Positions 9,589-18,084 of a stretch of DNA of 64,000 bases are shown piece by piece. Numbering within the stretch: position 1 is the first letter of the stretch; each line of letters starts with the position of its first letter. Under the pieces are notes generated by a model. The model was not told where the DNA came from. It saw only the letters and a program-made list of their open reading frames with translations, and searched no databases. Position numbers and translations under genes: made by a program. This DNA is from an uncultured Algibacter sp. (GTDB lineage: Bacteria; Bacteroidota; Bacteroidia; Flavobacteriales; Flavobacteriaceae): contig NZ_CANLGU010000003.1 of the NCBI RefSeq assembly GCF_947490405.1, positions 62,001 to 126,000 on the forward strand, in the 5' to 3' direction.

Positions 9589-9803
9589 TATATATAAATT
9601 AAATTTGATAGAAATATCTGACTAAAGTAATTATAAGTTTACTACTTTCAAAAAATCATAGATGATATTTAGTAACTTATATAATATTACAGTTAAATTA
9701 AATATGTTTAAATAGGATGTGTAATAATTTCATTTTTTTTATGTTGATTTTATCAATTGAATCTGCTCTATTTTAGAGAATATATTCTAATGAAAACAAA
9801 TGC

Positions 9804-9864
9804 TTCTGGGATATTTTACATACTTTTAAAATGAGAAGATCCTGAGGATATTTTCATTTTAAAA
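9804..9864. repeat. Conserved 19-mer plus near-perfect hairpin
   Basis: Positions 9804-9822 read TTCTGGGATATTTTACATA, which recurs exactly at 15586-15604. It is followed directly by a hairpin with 19-base arms at 9824-9842 and 9846-9864 (17 of 19 pairs, loop TGA). In the second locus the 19-mer also overlaps the left arm of a long inverted repeat. The remaining part of the gap 9589-9950 is A/T-rich with no ORF. Confidence 0.6.
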
Positions 9865-9950
9865 CAAATTATAGATTACATGTTTATAAGAACTTCTTAT
9901 CGTTTTAATATTAAATCATCCACTGGATAATCCAATATTAAAAGTGTACT

Positions 9951-10110
9951 ATAATGTTCTGCGTTATGTAACTTTGCTTTGGTAAAAGCGAAGCTCTTTA
10001 ATCCAATTTTCTTGGATTTTTTTCTTTCTAAAAGCTTCTTTAAAAAATGTAATGGAATACTCTTTGCCCGAAGCGACGATAGGAGCGAAGTGGGAATGTG
10101 TATATAATGG
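9951..10110 (+). repeat. Dispersed intergenic repeat family A, copy 3
   Basis: The most diverged copy. It keeps ATAATGTTCTGCGTTATG, the GCTTTGGTAAAAGC hairpin and the 3' block (TTCTTTAAAAAATG, TAATGGAATACT, GCGACGATAGGAG, AATGTGTA). It has a different middle that includes its own small palindrome (AATCCAATTTTCTTGGATT). It lies in the divergent gap between the FISUMP gene and the beta-helix gene, so position alone does not suggest a terminator role. Confidence 0.8.
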
Positions 10111-10290
10111 GATTACTCTTTTTTATGTTCAGACTTTTCACACCTTCAATTGTAAAAGTTTATATTCTTTAAAAACTTCAAGTGTAGGATAAATATACGT
10201 TTTATCGAAAAAAAATAGTAAGTCAAACTAAATAAACTTAATTTGCATCTAATATTTTATATTAAATAAATTTAATCAAATTTATCTAGA

Positions 10291-12177
10291 ATGCTCAGAT
10301 TATTCAATACAATCCTTTTTTTCTTTTTTGTAACAATCTCTTATGGTCAGGCATTAAGTGGTTCCTATACTATAGGTAATAATGCATCTGACGATTTTGC
10401 AACGCTTCAAGCTGCTGTCTCTGAATTGGAAATCAGTGGAGTCAATGGGCCTGTTGTATTTGGTATCCAATCAGGAACATATACTGTTTCCGAATTGATA
10501 ATACCAACAATTAATGGCACATCTACTGCTAATACAATACGATTTCAGCCTTTAGATTCAAATGGGGTTGTTACACTTCAATCATCTACTCATTTAATAA
10601 AACTAGAAAGGTCTAATCACATAACATTTGATGGCTTAACATTTGAACTAACATCCGATAATGTGCAATATATTGGGTTACATATTAAAGGGGCTGAAGA
10701 AATTAATGTTATTAATTGCATATTTATAGCTCCAAATAACAAAGGAAAACATATACAACTTGACAACCTTAAAGTATTTTCCTCTAATACTAGTAGTACT
10801 GATTATTCTGTTCAACATGTTCAAATAGAGAACAATGTTTTTAGTAATGGAAATGTTGCTATTTTTAGTAATGGTATTAGCTATAGCAAAAACAACTATG
10901 TAAATATAATTAATAATGTTTTTGAGGGGAAGTCAGGTGTTGATATACTAATCTACTTCACTAACGATATTTATATAAAGAAGAATATCTTCACAGGTGA
11001 AAGAACAGATAACCCATTGCAATTTAGGTACATAGAAAAAAACTTTGAATTTAGTGGTAATCAGCAATATCTTGAGCAATCGAACAATTCACCACTTTAT
11101 ATTATGGATTGTCAGATGGACAACAGTTCTCCAATGGTTATTAAAAACAACTTCTTCAGGTCATACAGCAATAATATTTTAATACAAAGATCAAGCAATC
11201 TTAATATTTTGAACAATAGCTTTTATCATGAATCAGATTCAAATTCCTCAACAATTAGGTTTACTCAAAACCTGATGGATATTACTGTAAACAATAATAT
11301 TTTTTTTAGGACTAATAGTAAAAGCCTTATATATTTTAGCAATGATATTGATCTTAATGAGTTTGATATGGACTATAACTGTTATTATACACCTGATAAC
11401 ACAAACGAATTCATACAAGGAGCAACTAGTTATGATTTTGAGAGTTGGAAAACGATATCTAATCATGATACCAATAGTATTCTAGCGAAACCGAATTTTA
11501 TATCTTCTAATGATTTACATTTAAATAATGATGTTTTAATAGATGGAAAGGGTAAGGTATTACAAGGTGTAACGAATGATATTGATGGTGAGGTTAGAAA
11601 TGAGACCACGCCAGATATTGGAGCAGATGAATTCGATTTAGACCAAAGTTCATTGGTAGATATAGAAATCGAATCTCTTGTATATTCTGATAACAATCCT
11701 TGCTTACTACTACAAGATATCGTAGTGTCTATTAAAAACAATAGTGCTTTCCCCATAACGTCTTATAATATTGAATGGTGGTTATTTAATAATTCAAAAG
11801 GAAAGACAACTATTAACGAGTCTATAAACCCTTCAGAAAGCAAATTAGTTAATTTAGGAGCCTTCACTTTTATTGATAATACTGATTATAATTTGCGTTT
11901 CGAGATTTCAAATCCTAATGAAACTCTTGATAATAATCTTTCAAATAATGAATTGATTGTTGATTATAGCTTTTTATCAACACTAGAAATTTACAAAGAA
12001 TTAGATGAGTGTAATAATGAATATACGCTTTATATTAAAGGTATAACAAATAATTCTATTATATGGTCTACAGGAGAATCTTCAAAATATATTAAAGTTA
12101 GTGAACCAGGAACTTATTCGGTTTCAATAACTAATAGTTTTGGATGTACAATCACTAAAAGTGTAACAATTAATTGA
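10291..12177 (+). CDS. Secreted right-handed beta-helix protein with C-terminal Ig-like domains
   Basis: A 628-residue protein with a signal peptide (MLRLFNTILFFFFVTISYGQ). Residues ~60-410 form a run of short Asn-rich strands (NVINCIF, HVQIENNVF, VNIINNVF, LNILNNSFYH, ITVNNNIFF), the signature of a parallel beta-helix. The run ends in the common motif DIDGEVRNETTPDIGADEF. A CARDB-like adhesion module (~415-545) and a final strand-rich segment (ELDECNNEYTLYIKG to the end) follow. No T9SS sorting domain is present at its own C-terminus. Its stop is five bases from the ATG of the next gene, so the two are co-translated. Likely a surface or extracellular carbohydrate-binding or adhesive protein; no catalytic residues were identified. 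Confidence 0.8.
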   Translation: MLRLFNTILFFFFVTISYGQALSGSYTIGNNASDDFATLQAAVSELEISGVNGPVVFGIQSGTYTVSELIIPTINGTSTANTIRFQPLDSNGVVTLQSSTHLIKLERSNHITFDGLTFELTSDNVQYIGLHIKGAEEINVINCIFIAPNNKGKHIQLDNLKVFSSNTSSTDYSVQHVQIENNVFSNGNVAIFSNGISYSKNNYVNIINNVFEGKSGVDILIYFTNDIYIKKNIFTGERTDNPLQFRYIEKNFEFSGNQQYLEQSNNSPLYIMDCQMDNSSPMVIKNNFFRSYSNNILIQRSSNLNILNNSFYHESDSNSSTIRFTQNLMDITVNNNIFFRTNSKSLIYFSNDIDLNEFDMDYNCYYTPDNTNEFIQGATSYDFESWKTISNHDTNSILAKPNFISSNDLHLNNDVLIDGKGKVLQGVTNDIDGEVRNETTPDIGADEFDLDQSSLVDIEIESLVYSDNNPCLLLQDIVVSIKNNSAFPITSYNIEWWLFNNSKGKTTINESINPSESKLVNLGAFTFIDNTDYNLRFEISNPNETLDNNLSNNELIVDYSFLSTLEIYKELDECNNEYTLYIKGITNNSIIWSTGESSKYIKVSEPGTYSVSITNSFGCTITKSVTIN

Positions 12178-12182
12178 TAATC

Positions 12183-14969
12183 ATGGAAAAAAGAACTATT
12201 TACATAATTAATAAGCTAATTGTTTTTACATATTTTTCATTTTGTAGCTTTGTTTTATCTTCCCAAGAGTATACTTTTTCAACAAGGGGTTTAAATGATA
12301 ATAACATTAATTTTTATTACAAAACACAGAAGCTTAATGATGGTGTCATTCTTTCAAGTAAAGTTATTGCTAAAAATGAAGAGATACCTGTAGTAATTAA
12401 ATTAGACACAGAAGGTAACCTAATATGGTCTACAGCTAATTGTCTAGCAGATTCTTTCGCTGCAATAAATAGTATGTATTTTAATGTTTTTGATGATAAT
12501 AGTTTATATGTTAAAATCCATAGTACCGATTATGATATCAATAATAGAAGTTTAGAGTCATTATACAATGGTATTAGTAATCCAAAGGTTACTGTTGTAA
12601 AGATTAATCTCAATTCTGGAGAAGTTGTTTGGAAAAATGAGATTCAAGATTTGGAATCTAAGACAGGAGACTTTGTTGATCTTGATAATAATAAATTTAT
12701 ATTTTTTTCGAATGAGGATGATTTAGGTAAAGTATTTACAATTGACAAAAATTCAGGATTAATTGAAACTATTTATGATCATTCAATTAAGATTTTGGAT
12801 TTAGAAGCTGACCATAGTGGAAATTTAGTTTTTTTAGATTCTAATGGTTTGCACAAATTAAATGGATTAAATTTCAATTCTTTTCTTTATTCAAAAATTT
12901 ACGATGGGCATGATAATATTTCCAGAATATTTAAGGATAAATTCGGGGAATTCTTTTTGTTTCAAGACTCTAAGTCAATAAAGATAAATGTTTCTAATGG
13001 AAAAGAAATTTGGAGAAAATCCGGGAGTTCTCAGCAGGGTATTACAAGTATTCTAGATACAAATGATTTTCTTTATTTTACCACGAGATATGCATACGTG
13101 GGTTCTAGAAATGATTATTACACATGTAGTAAAATAGATAAGGTTTCAGGTGACCTAGTTTGGTATACATTAAATAAAATGTCAGATTTTGGTATGCGTC
13201 AAAGTCATAGTGGAGGAAATGCAGCAGCTTTAAGTTTGGATATAGATTGTAATGGAGATTTATATATGACCGGTTATTACGGCGATGCTAATTATGGTCC
13301 TGAAGCACTAGGTGTCATGAAAATTTCTGGAGCAACAGGTGAGAAAATCAATGATATTACGGTAACAAATTTTCCAGATACTTTTGATAATATAAGTTAT
13401 GGGAATGCTATATATGTTTTCAATGATAAAGTAAACTGTTTTGGTTATTTGGAAGGTGATGATCTTAGTTCAATTCCTTCATTTATTAATACAGATTTAA
13501 GCTTAGAGAACCTTAATGTGAAAAATATTAATAGCGGATATACATACAAATCAGAATTAGTAAAACTGGAAAAAATTGGAAATACTATTTGTCAATTAAG
13601 GCAAAATGGAAAAGATGTTGAGCTTGTTAAAACGGATGCTTCAATGAATGAAATCTGGACCAGTAATATTTCAGAGGGTTTCTTGACAACACCTGATAAA
13701 ATATTTATTAGTAATGATTTTATTTATGTGTCTTATGTGGGTTATGATGATGTAAAAAGAAAACTATATGTTGCAAAATTATCAAATTCTACAGGTGAAA
13801 TATTAGACAGCGTATTAATTTCAGAGGAAAGCACGAACGGTCATTATATTGATTTTAAAGGTATTGATTTTGTAGCAGATAATCAATCTCTATATTTTAT
13901 TTATGGCACAGATAACCGATATTATTATCGTGAAGATTTAGCTAAATGGAATTTGAGCACAGGCGAAGTGCAGACAAAATTTTTGAAAAGTGAAAATAAA
14001 TCAAAATTCGATATCTTTCAATATGAAGGAGATTTGGTTTTAAGCACTTTTGATAAAATTTATTTATTTTCAAATTCTGAGATATACACAATAAAAAAAG
14101 ATGATTTATCTTACACCACAGATGTTGGTGGAAATCAAACAACACGTTCGTTTTTATTTAATTCTAGCTTAATTTACAGGTATGGTATAACATCTTCAAC
14201 TACGGTGTCAAAAAAACAATCTTTGAAGTGTCAATACATTAGTAACTTAAATTATGTTTGGCACAGTAGTTTTATTGAGGAAGGTACAATTTTAAAAGTT
14301 ATCACTGATCCCTACGATAGTAACTATTTATATTCAATTGGTACAGATAGTGAAAAGATTAATTATAAAAAAATTAACGCTACAAATGGAAGTTTAATAT
14401 GGAATATCACACGATCATTAGAGCTTGGTTATGATAATCCAGAATTAATAGATATGTATTATGATTTCGGCACAAACTCTATAAAGGCTTATTACAGTTA
14501 TAGTAAAGATAACGATTTAGTGGTTTTCGACGAATCAATTTCAAAATATACTGGCGATATGTTGAGTTTAGAGAAATATAGTAATCTCGCTTCAAATGTA
14601 GTTAATCCAGCATTTTATTTTTTTAATTCGGAAGATGACATAATTGTTGGCGGAGCAATGTTAGATAATTGCATTGATAACAATTACGGTGTTATCAAAT
14701 TAATAAGTAAGTCAAATTTATCTGTAGAAGGCATTATTAGTAATAATAAAATCAATATTTTTCCTAATCCGTCTTCTGGTATAGTTCAGGTTAGTGCAAA
14801 TTACCCAATTAGTAAAATCATTGTTTATGACAGTTTTGGGAACGTTGTAATTTCAAAACTGTCTTCTAGTAGTACTATAGATATGTCATCACTACATAGT
14901 GGTTTATATATGTTTAAAATTGAAATGGTTAATGGCTATAATGAAACAAAGAAAATCATTAAATTGTAA
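12183..14969 (+). CDS. T9SS-sorted PQQ/propeller-type surface protein
   Basis: About 928 residues from the ATG at 12183; the frame is also open from a TTG at 12174, which I judge not to be the start. A signal peptide (IYIINKLIVFTYFSFCSFVLSSQ) precedes many propeller-like repeats pairing 'D.EGNLIWST', 'VVWKNEI', 'GKEIWRKSG' and 'GDLVWYT' phrases. The last ~75 residues are a type-A T9SS C-terminal sorting domain (INIFPNPSSGIVQV, IIVYDSFGNVV, GLYMFKIE, KKIIKL). The protein is therefore probably exported across the outer membrane by the type IX system, whose regulator PorX is encoded at 51973. It is cotranscribed with the beta-helix gene. The ligand is unknown. Confidence 0.82.
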   Translation: MEKRTIYIINKLIVFTYFSFCSFVLSSQEYTFSTRGLNDNNINFYYKTQKLNDGVILSSKVIAKNEEIPVVIKLDTEGNLIWSTANCLADSFAAINSMYFNVFDDNSLYVKIHSTDYDINNRSLESLYNGISNPKVTVVKINLNSGEVVWKNEIQDLESKTGDFVDLDNNKFIFFSNEDDLGKVFTIDKNSGLIETIYDHSIKILDLEADHSGNLVFLDSNGLHKLNGLNFNSFLYSKIYDGHDNISRIFKDKFGEFFLFQDSKSIKINVSNGKEIWRKSGSSQQGITSILDTNDFLYFTTRYAYVGSRNDYYTCSKIDKVSGDLVWYTLNKMSDFGMRQSHSGGNAAALSLDIDCNGDLYMTGYYGDANYGPEALGVMKISGATGEKINDITVTNFPDTFDNISYGNAIYVFNDKVNCFGYLEGDDLSSIPSFINTDLSLENLNVKNINSGYTYKSELVKLEKIGNTICQLRQNGKDVELVKTDASMNEIWTSNISEGFLTTPDKIFISNDFIYVSYVGYDDVKRKLYVAKLSNSTGEILDSVLISEESTNGHYIDFKGIDFVADNQSLYFIYGTDNRYYYREDLAKWNLSTGEVQTKFLKSENKSKFDIFQYEGDLVLSTFDKIYLFSNSEIYTIKKDDLSYTTDVGGNQTTRSFLFNSSLIYRYGITSSTTVSKKQSLKCQYISNLNYVWHSSFIEEGTILKVITDPYDSNYLYSIGTDSEKINYKKINATNGSLIWNITRSLELGYDNPELIDMYYDFGTNSIKAYYSYSKDNDLVVFDESISKYTGDMLSLEKYSNLASNVVNPAFYFFNSEDDIIVGGAMLDNCIDNNYGVIKLISKSNLSVEGIISNNKINIFPNPSSGIVQVSANYPISKIIVYDSFGNVVISKLSSSSTIDMSSLHSGLYMFKIEMVNGYNETKKIIKL

Positions 14970-15592
14970 TCCTACGTTATAACAGTAAAAGACTATAATA
15001 TTTATTTCGATAGTTATTCTTTAATTTTAGTTTTATAATATTCTGTAAAATAGAATGAGTGCGTTTTTACCCAGATGAAGCGTTGGCAAAACGGCCTCAT
15101 AAAACTTTGGTTAAAACAATAGGTGAATGAGCGTGTATATTTTAGAGAGCTAGCAACACATTTTCTTGACACGAGCAAGTTTGCAATGCTAGTTCTCAGC
15201 AGTCGTAAGACGTTACAATCCTTATGTTCTTAAACAACTAAATCAAAAAATGTTGAATAATTGCAGAATTTGAGCAAGTGTATAGAAATTTATTTTTCTT
15301 AAATTTTATACTCTTGCGGAAACCTTTACGAGAATGCCGTAGAAAAAAATATTGCAAGATTATTATCTAATACGCGAATTTCAAACAAATGCAAAAGCTA
15401 GCTTTTTTTGGTGTGGCCAAGCGGTGGCAATCCCGATGTTAAATCGGGACTAGCGGTTGGGCGCGGCAATTTTACATAGCGTCTAATTATAGTACAAACA
15501 GCAGAATGTTTCTTATTTAGCAATAAACCCAAGAGCCAAATGTTTAAATGACCCCAGTACTAAAGTTTATTATGTGTTCAAGACTTTCTGGG

Positions 15593-15690
15593 ATATTTTA
15601 CATAATATGGAATTATAGCTTACAAATGGATAAACCACACTTATTAACTAAACAATACATTTGTACTATAATTTATATTATGTAAAATAT
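15593..15690. repeat. Long near-perfect inverted repeat (MITE-like hairpin)
   Basis: The left arm (15593-15628) starts ATATTTTACATAATAT and the right arm (15658-15690) ends ATATTATGTAAAATAT; these 16 bases are exact complements. Pairing continues inward through AATTATAG/CTATAATT and ACAAATG/CATTTGT with few mismatches, leaving a loop of about 29 bases. No transposase is nearby. It could be a miniature inverted-repeat element or a long structured RNA. Confidence 0.7.
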
Positions 15691-15756
15691 AATATTTTGC
15701 AACACCATAGGTTCTATTAAAAATGTTAATTTTTTTTATAAAAACTTATCTAGCCT

Positions 15757-15764
15757 TATATTTG
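15757..15764 (+). promoter_or_regulatory. Bacteroidetes -7 box for the VTT-domain gene
   Basis: TATATTTG matches the Bacteroidetes primary sigma -7 consensus TAnnTTTG exactly, 26 bases upstream of the ATG at 15791. No good -33 TTG is seen. Confidence 0.5.
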
Positions 15765-15790
15765 TATCCCCTCGATATCTATCTTGAAGT

Positions 15791-16408
15791 ATGAAAGAAA
15801 AGTCAAAGCAGAAAACTGCAAAATCTCGTTTGCAGTTATTACATCAGTATTATAACTATACAGGATTTTATTCGTTTGTATGGCAAGCTGTAAAAAAAGC
15901 TTTGCCATATATTATTGGTATTGTACTAGCTGTTTATACTTTAAATCATTTTTTTAATATTGAAGCTGGTTTAATCAAACTAACTGAAATTTTACCTTCT
16001 TATGGTGTATTAAGTTTCTTTTTTGTTTCAGAAACCTTACTCGGACTCATTCCACCAGAAATCTTTATTGCTTGGGCAGGAAAAATGTATAGCCCTTGGT
16101 TTTATTTAAGCTTACTGGCTGTTTTATCTTATGGCGGTGGTTTATTGTCGTATTGGATGGGGCGTTCAATTACAAAAATGCCTTCAGTACATAACTATTT
16201 AGAAGTAAAAATGGAAAAACAACTTAAAAACTCCAAAAAATGGGGAGGATTTTTAATTGTTGTTGGAGCGCTTTTACCACTACCCTTTTCAATATCATGC
16301 ATTGCAGCGGGTATTATTGAGTTTCCTTTTAAAAATGTTGTGCTTTACGGATCATTACGTTTATTGCGTTTCGTTATTTACGGACTGATTATATTCAACG
16401 TATTTTAA
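15791..16408 (+). CDS. DedA/VTT-domain membrane protein
   Basis: A 205-residue integral membrane protein with about five hydrophobic segments. The VTT/DedA-like core includes the re-entrant-loop stretch SETLLGLIPPEIFIAWAG, GGGLLSYWMGRSI and a second half LPLPFSISCIAAGIIEFPFKN. Members of this superfamily are implicated in lipid scrambling and envelope homeostasis; the specific substrate here is not predictable. The N-terminal 30 residues are basic and cytoplasmic. It is followed at 65 bases by the DUF3817 gene, which has its own promoter. Confidence 0.8.
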   Translation: MKEKSKQKTAKSRLQLLHQYYNYTGFYSFVWQAVKKALPYIIGIVLAVYTLNHFFNIEAGLIKLTEILPSYGVLSFFFVSETLLGLIPPEIFIAWAGKMYSPWFYLSLLAVLSYGGGLLSYWMGRSITKMPSVHNYLEVKMEKQLKNSKKWGGFLIVVGALLPLPFSISCIAAGIIEFPFKNVVLYGSLRLLRFVIYGLIIFNVF

Positions 16409-16447
16409 AAAAAGCTTAAAAAGCAACGTTATTACTTCATTCTGAAT

Positions 16448-16455
16448 TATTTTTG
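16448..16455 (+). promoter_or_regulatory. Bacteroidetes -7 box for the DUF3817/mscS pair
   Basis: The sequence TATTTTTG (16448-16455) fits TAnnTTTG exactly and lies 18 bases before the ATG at 16474. No -33 TTG is visible at the usual spacing. Confidence 0.5.
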
Positions 16456-16473
16456 CATTAAAATTAATTCAGT

Positions 16474-16764
16474 ATGTTTTCTTCATTAAATATTTTCAGA
16501 ATTGTAGCACTCCTTGAAGGTGTTTCGTATATATTATTGCTATTTATTGCTACACCTATTAAATACCTTTTAGATGATCCGCAATATGTTAAACTCTTAG
16601 GTATGCCCCATGGCTTATTGTTTGTAGCTTATATAGCATTAGCCTTCTTATTTAAAAAGGAGTTTTCGTGGACCAACAACCAATTTCTTATTGTATTGTT
16701 AGCAGCTATCATACCTTTTGGCACCTTCTATATTGATAGAAAATATTTAAAATCGGCCCAATGA
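16474..16764 (+). CDS. DUF3817 family membrane protein
   Basis: A 96-residue protein of three hydrophobic segments with the typical family stretch LEGVSYILLLFIATPIKYLLDDPQYVKLLGMPHGLLFVAYIALAF. The family is widespread in bacteria, is usually about 90-110 residues and has no established function. Its stop overlaps the ATG of the mechanosensitive channel gene by four bases (ATGA), implying coupled translation and perhaps a common envelope role. Confidence 0.85.
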   Translation: MFSSLNIFRIVALLEGVSYILLLFIATPIKYLLDDPQYVKLLGMPHGLLFVAYIALAFLFKKEFSWTNNQFLIVLLAAIIPFGTFYIDRKYLKSAQ

Positions 16765-18029
16765 TTCAAGAAAGCCTTACAGAAACCACTACGGGTTTAA
16801 AACACTGGGTTTTTAAAAAACTTACTGAATTAGGTGTCTCAGAGCAATCTGCTGAATATCTAAACATGCTTATTCTTCTTATTGGATTACTCATTGTAAT
16901 TTTCCTTGTAGATATAATTATAAGAAAATTACTTATTGGTGCATTCTCACAGTTTGCAAAACGGTCAAAAACCAATTTTGATGATTTACTTATATCCAAT
17001 AAAGTACCAAGAAATATAGCGCATATCATCCCACTTTTAATTGCAATTGAATTTGTCCCAGATGTATTTGTTGATTTTGGAAACTTTGAGAATATCATCG
17101 AAAAATATTTAAAAGTATTCGCTATAATACTAACGCTTTGGATTGCAAGAAGTCTATTAAACACACTAAAAGATTTTTTAAAAACCCTAACTAGATTTAA
17201 GGATAAACCTATAGATAGTTATATTCAGGTGTTTATGATTTTTGCATGGCTTGGTGGTATCATGTCTGCTATCGCTATAATTACGGGTATTCCCTTTTTA
17301 AAATTCTTAACCGGTTTAGGGGCTATTTCAGCAGTAATTATTTTAGTCTTCAGAGACACCATCCTGGGATTTGTCGCCAGTATCCAAGTATCTATTAACG
17401 ATATGGTGCGTATTGGCGATTGGATTACTTTTGAAAAATATGGTGCTGATGGTGATGTTATAGAAATTACGCTTGCTACAGTAAAAGTTCAAAACTTTGA
17501 TAAAACGATTACTACAATACCAACCTATGCACTTATTTCTGAGTCTTTTAAAAACTGGCGTGGTATGTCTAATTCTGGTGGGCGTCGTATTAAGCGTTCT
17601 CTAAATATAAAACAAAACAGTATCAAATGTTTAACGCATGCTGATATTGAAAAATTGAAAAACATTCAATTAATAAATGCATATCTAGTAAACAAACAAA
17701 ATGATATTTCAGAGTACAATAGATTGCATAATGCTAATAAAGAGGTGCTTCTAAATGGAAGAAACCTTACTAATGTTGGTGTGTTTAGAAAATATATTCA
17801 AACTTATATAGAAAATCATTCGGCCATTAATAAAGATATGACAATTATGGTTCGTCAATTAGCTCCAAATGCTGAAGGGTTGCCAATTGAGATTTACGCG
17901 TTTAGTAGTGATAAACGTTGGGTTAATTATGAATATATTATCGCAGACATCTTTGATCATGTGCTCTCTGCAATTCCTTATTTTGATTTAGAGGTTTTCG
18001 AGTATTCAACAAAATCTCATAATTCTTAG
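16761..18029 (+). CDS. MscS-family mechanosensitive channel (YbdG-like)
   Basis: A 422-residue protein with N-terminal transmembrane helices (about residues 30-180) and a pore-lining helix plus MscS beta domain (FLTGLGAISAVIILVFRDTILGFVASIQVSINDMVRIGDWI). A long alpha/beta C-terminal domain ends near EVFEYSTKSHN. The extended C-terminus and the sequence around VKVQNFDKTITTIPTYALISESFKNWRGM resemble E. coli YbdG, a channel that responds to mild hypo-osmotic shock. It is distinct from the shorter channel at 28365-29267. Confidence 0.88.
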   Translation: MIQESLTETTTGLKHWVFKKLTELGVSEQSAEYLNMLILLIGLLIVIFLVDIIIRKLLIGAFSQFAKRSKTNFDDLLISNKVPRNIAHIIPLLIAIEFVPDVFVDFGNFENIIEKYLKVFAIILTLWIARSLLNTLKDFLKTLTRFKDKPIDSYIQVFMIFAWLGGIMSAIAIITGIPFLKFLTGLGAISAVIILVFRDTILGFVASIQVSINDMVRIGDWITFEKYGADGDVIEITLATVKVQNFDKTITTIPTYALISESFKNWRGMSNSGGRRIKRSLNIKQNSIKCLTHADIEKLKNIQLINAYLVNKQNDISEYNRLHNANKEVLLNGRNLTNVGVFRKYIQTYIENHSAINKDMTIMVRQLAPNAEGLPIEIYAFSSDKRWVNYEYIIADIFDHVLSAIPYFDLEVFEYSTKSHNS

Positions 18030-18084
18030 GTATCAATTATGTTATGCAAAATCAAATGTTTTAATTTGTTATAAAATCATTTTT

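Larger units (their letters stand above)
14970..15790. other. 820-bp non-coding island with palindromes
   Basis: No ORF of useful length on either strand. It contains a palindrome at 15431-15449 (TCCCGAT, loop, ATCGGGA) inside a GC-rich patch, 15410-15468, unlike its surroundings. The stretch around 15058-15135 (GAAGCGTTGGCAAAACGGCC, CTTTGGTTAAAAC) is vaguely like repeat family A. A long hairpin lies at 15593-15690. It separates accessory secreted genes from housekeeping genes and looks like a graveyard of mobile or repeat sequences. Confidence 0.55.

Noticed and set aside
15036-15135. Possible fourth copy of repeat A (TTATAATATTCTG and CTTTGGTTAAAAC)
   Set aside because: Only two short stretches resemble the family and they are not in the right spacing; it may be a very degenerate remnant but cannot be supported.
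15410-15468. tRNA-like gene
   Set aside because: The palindrome could suggest a stem, but no acceptor/anticodon/T-arm arrangement can be drawn.
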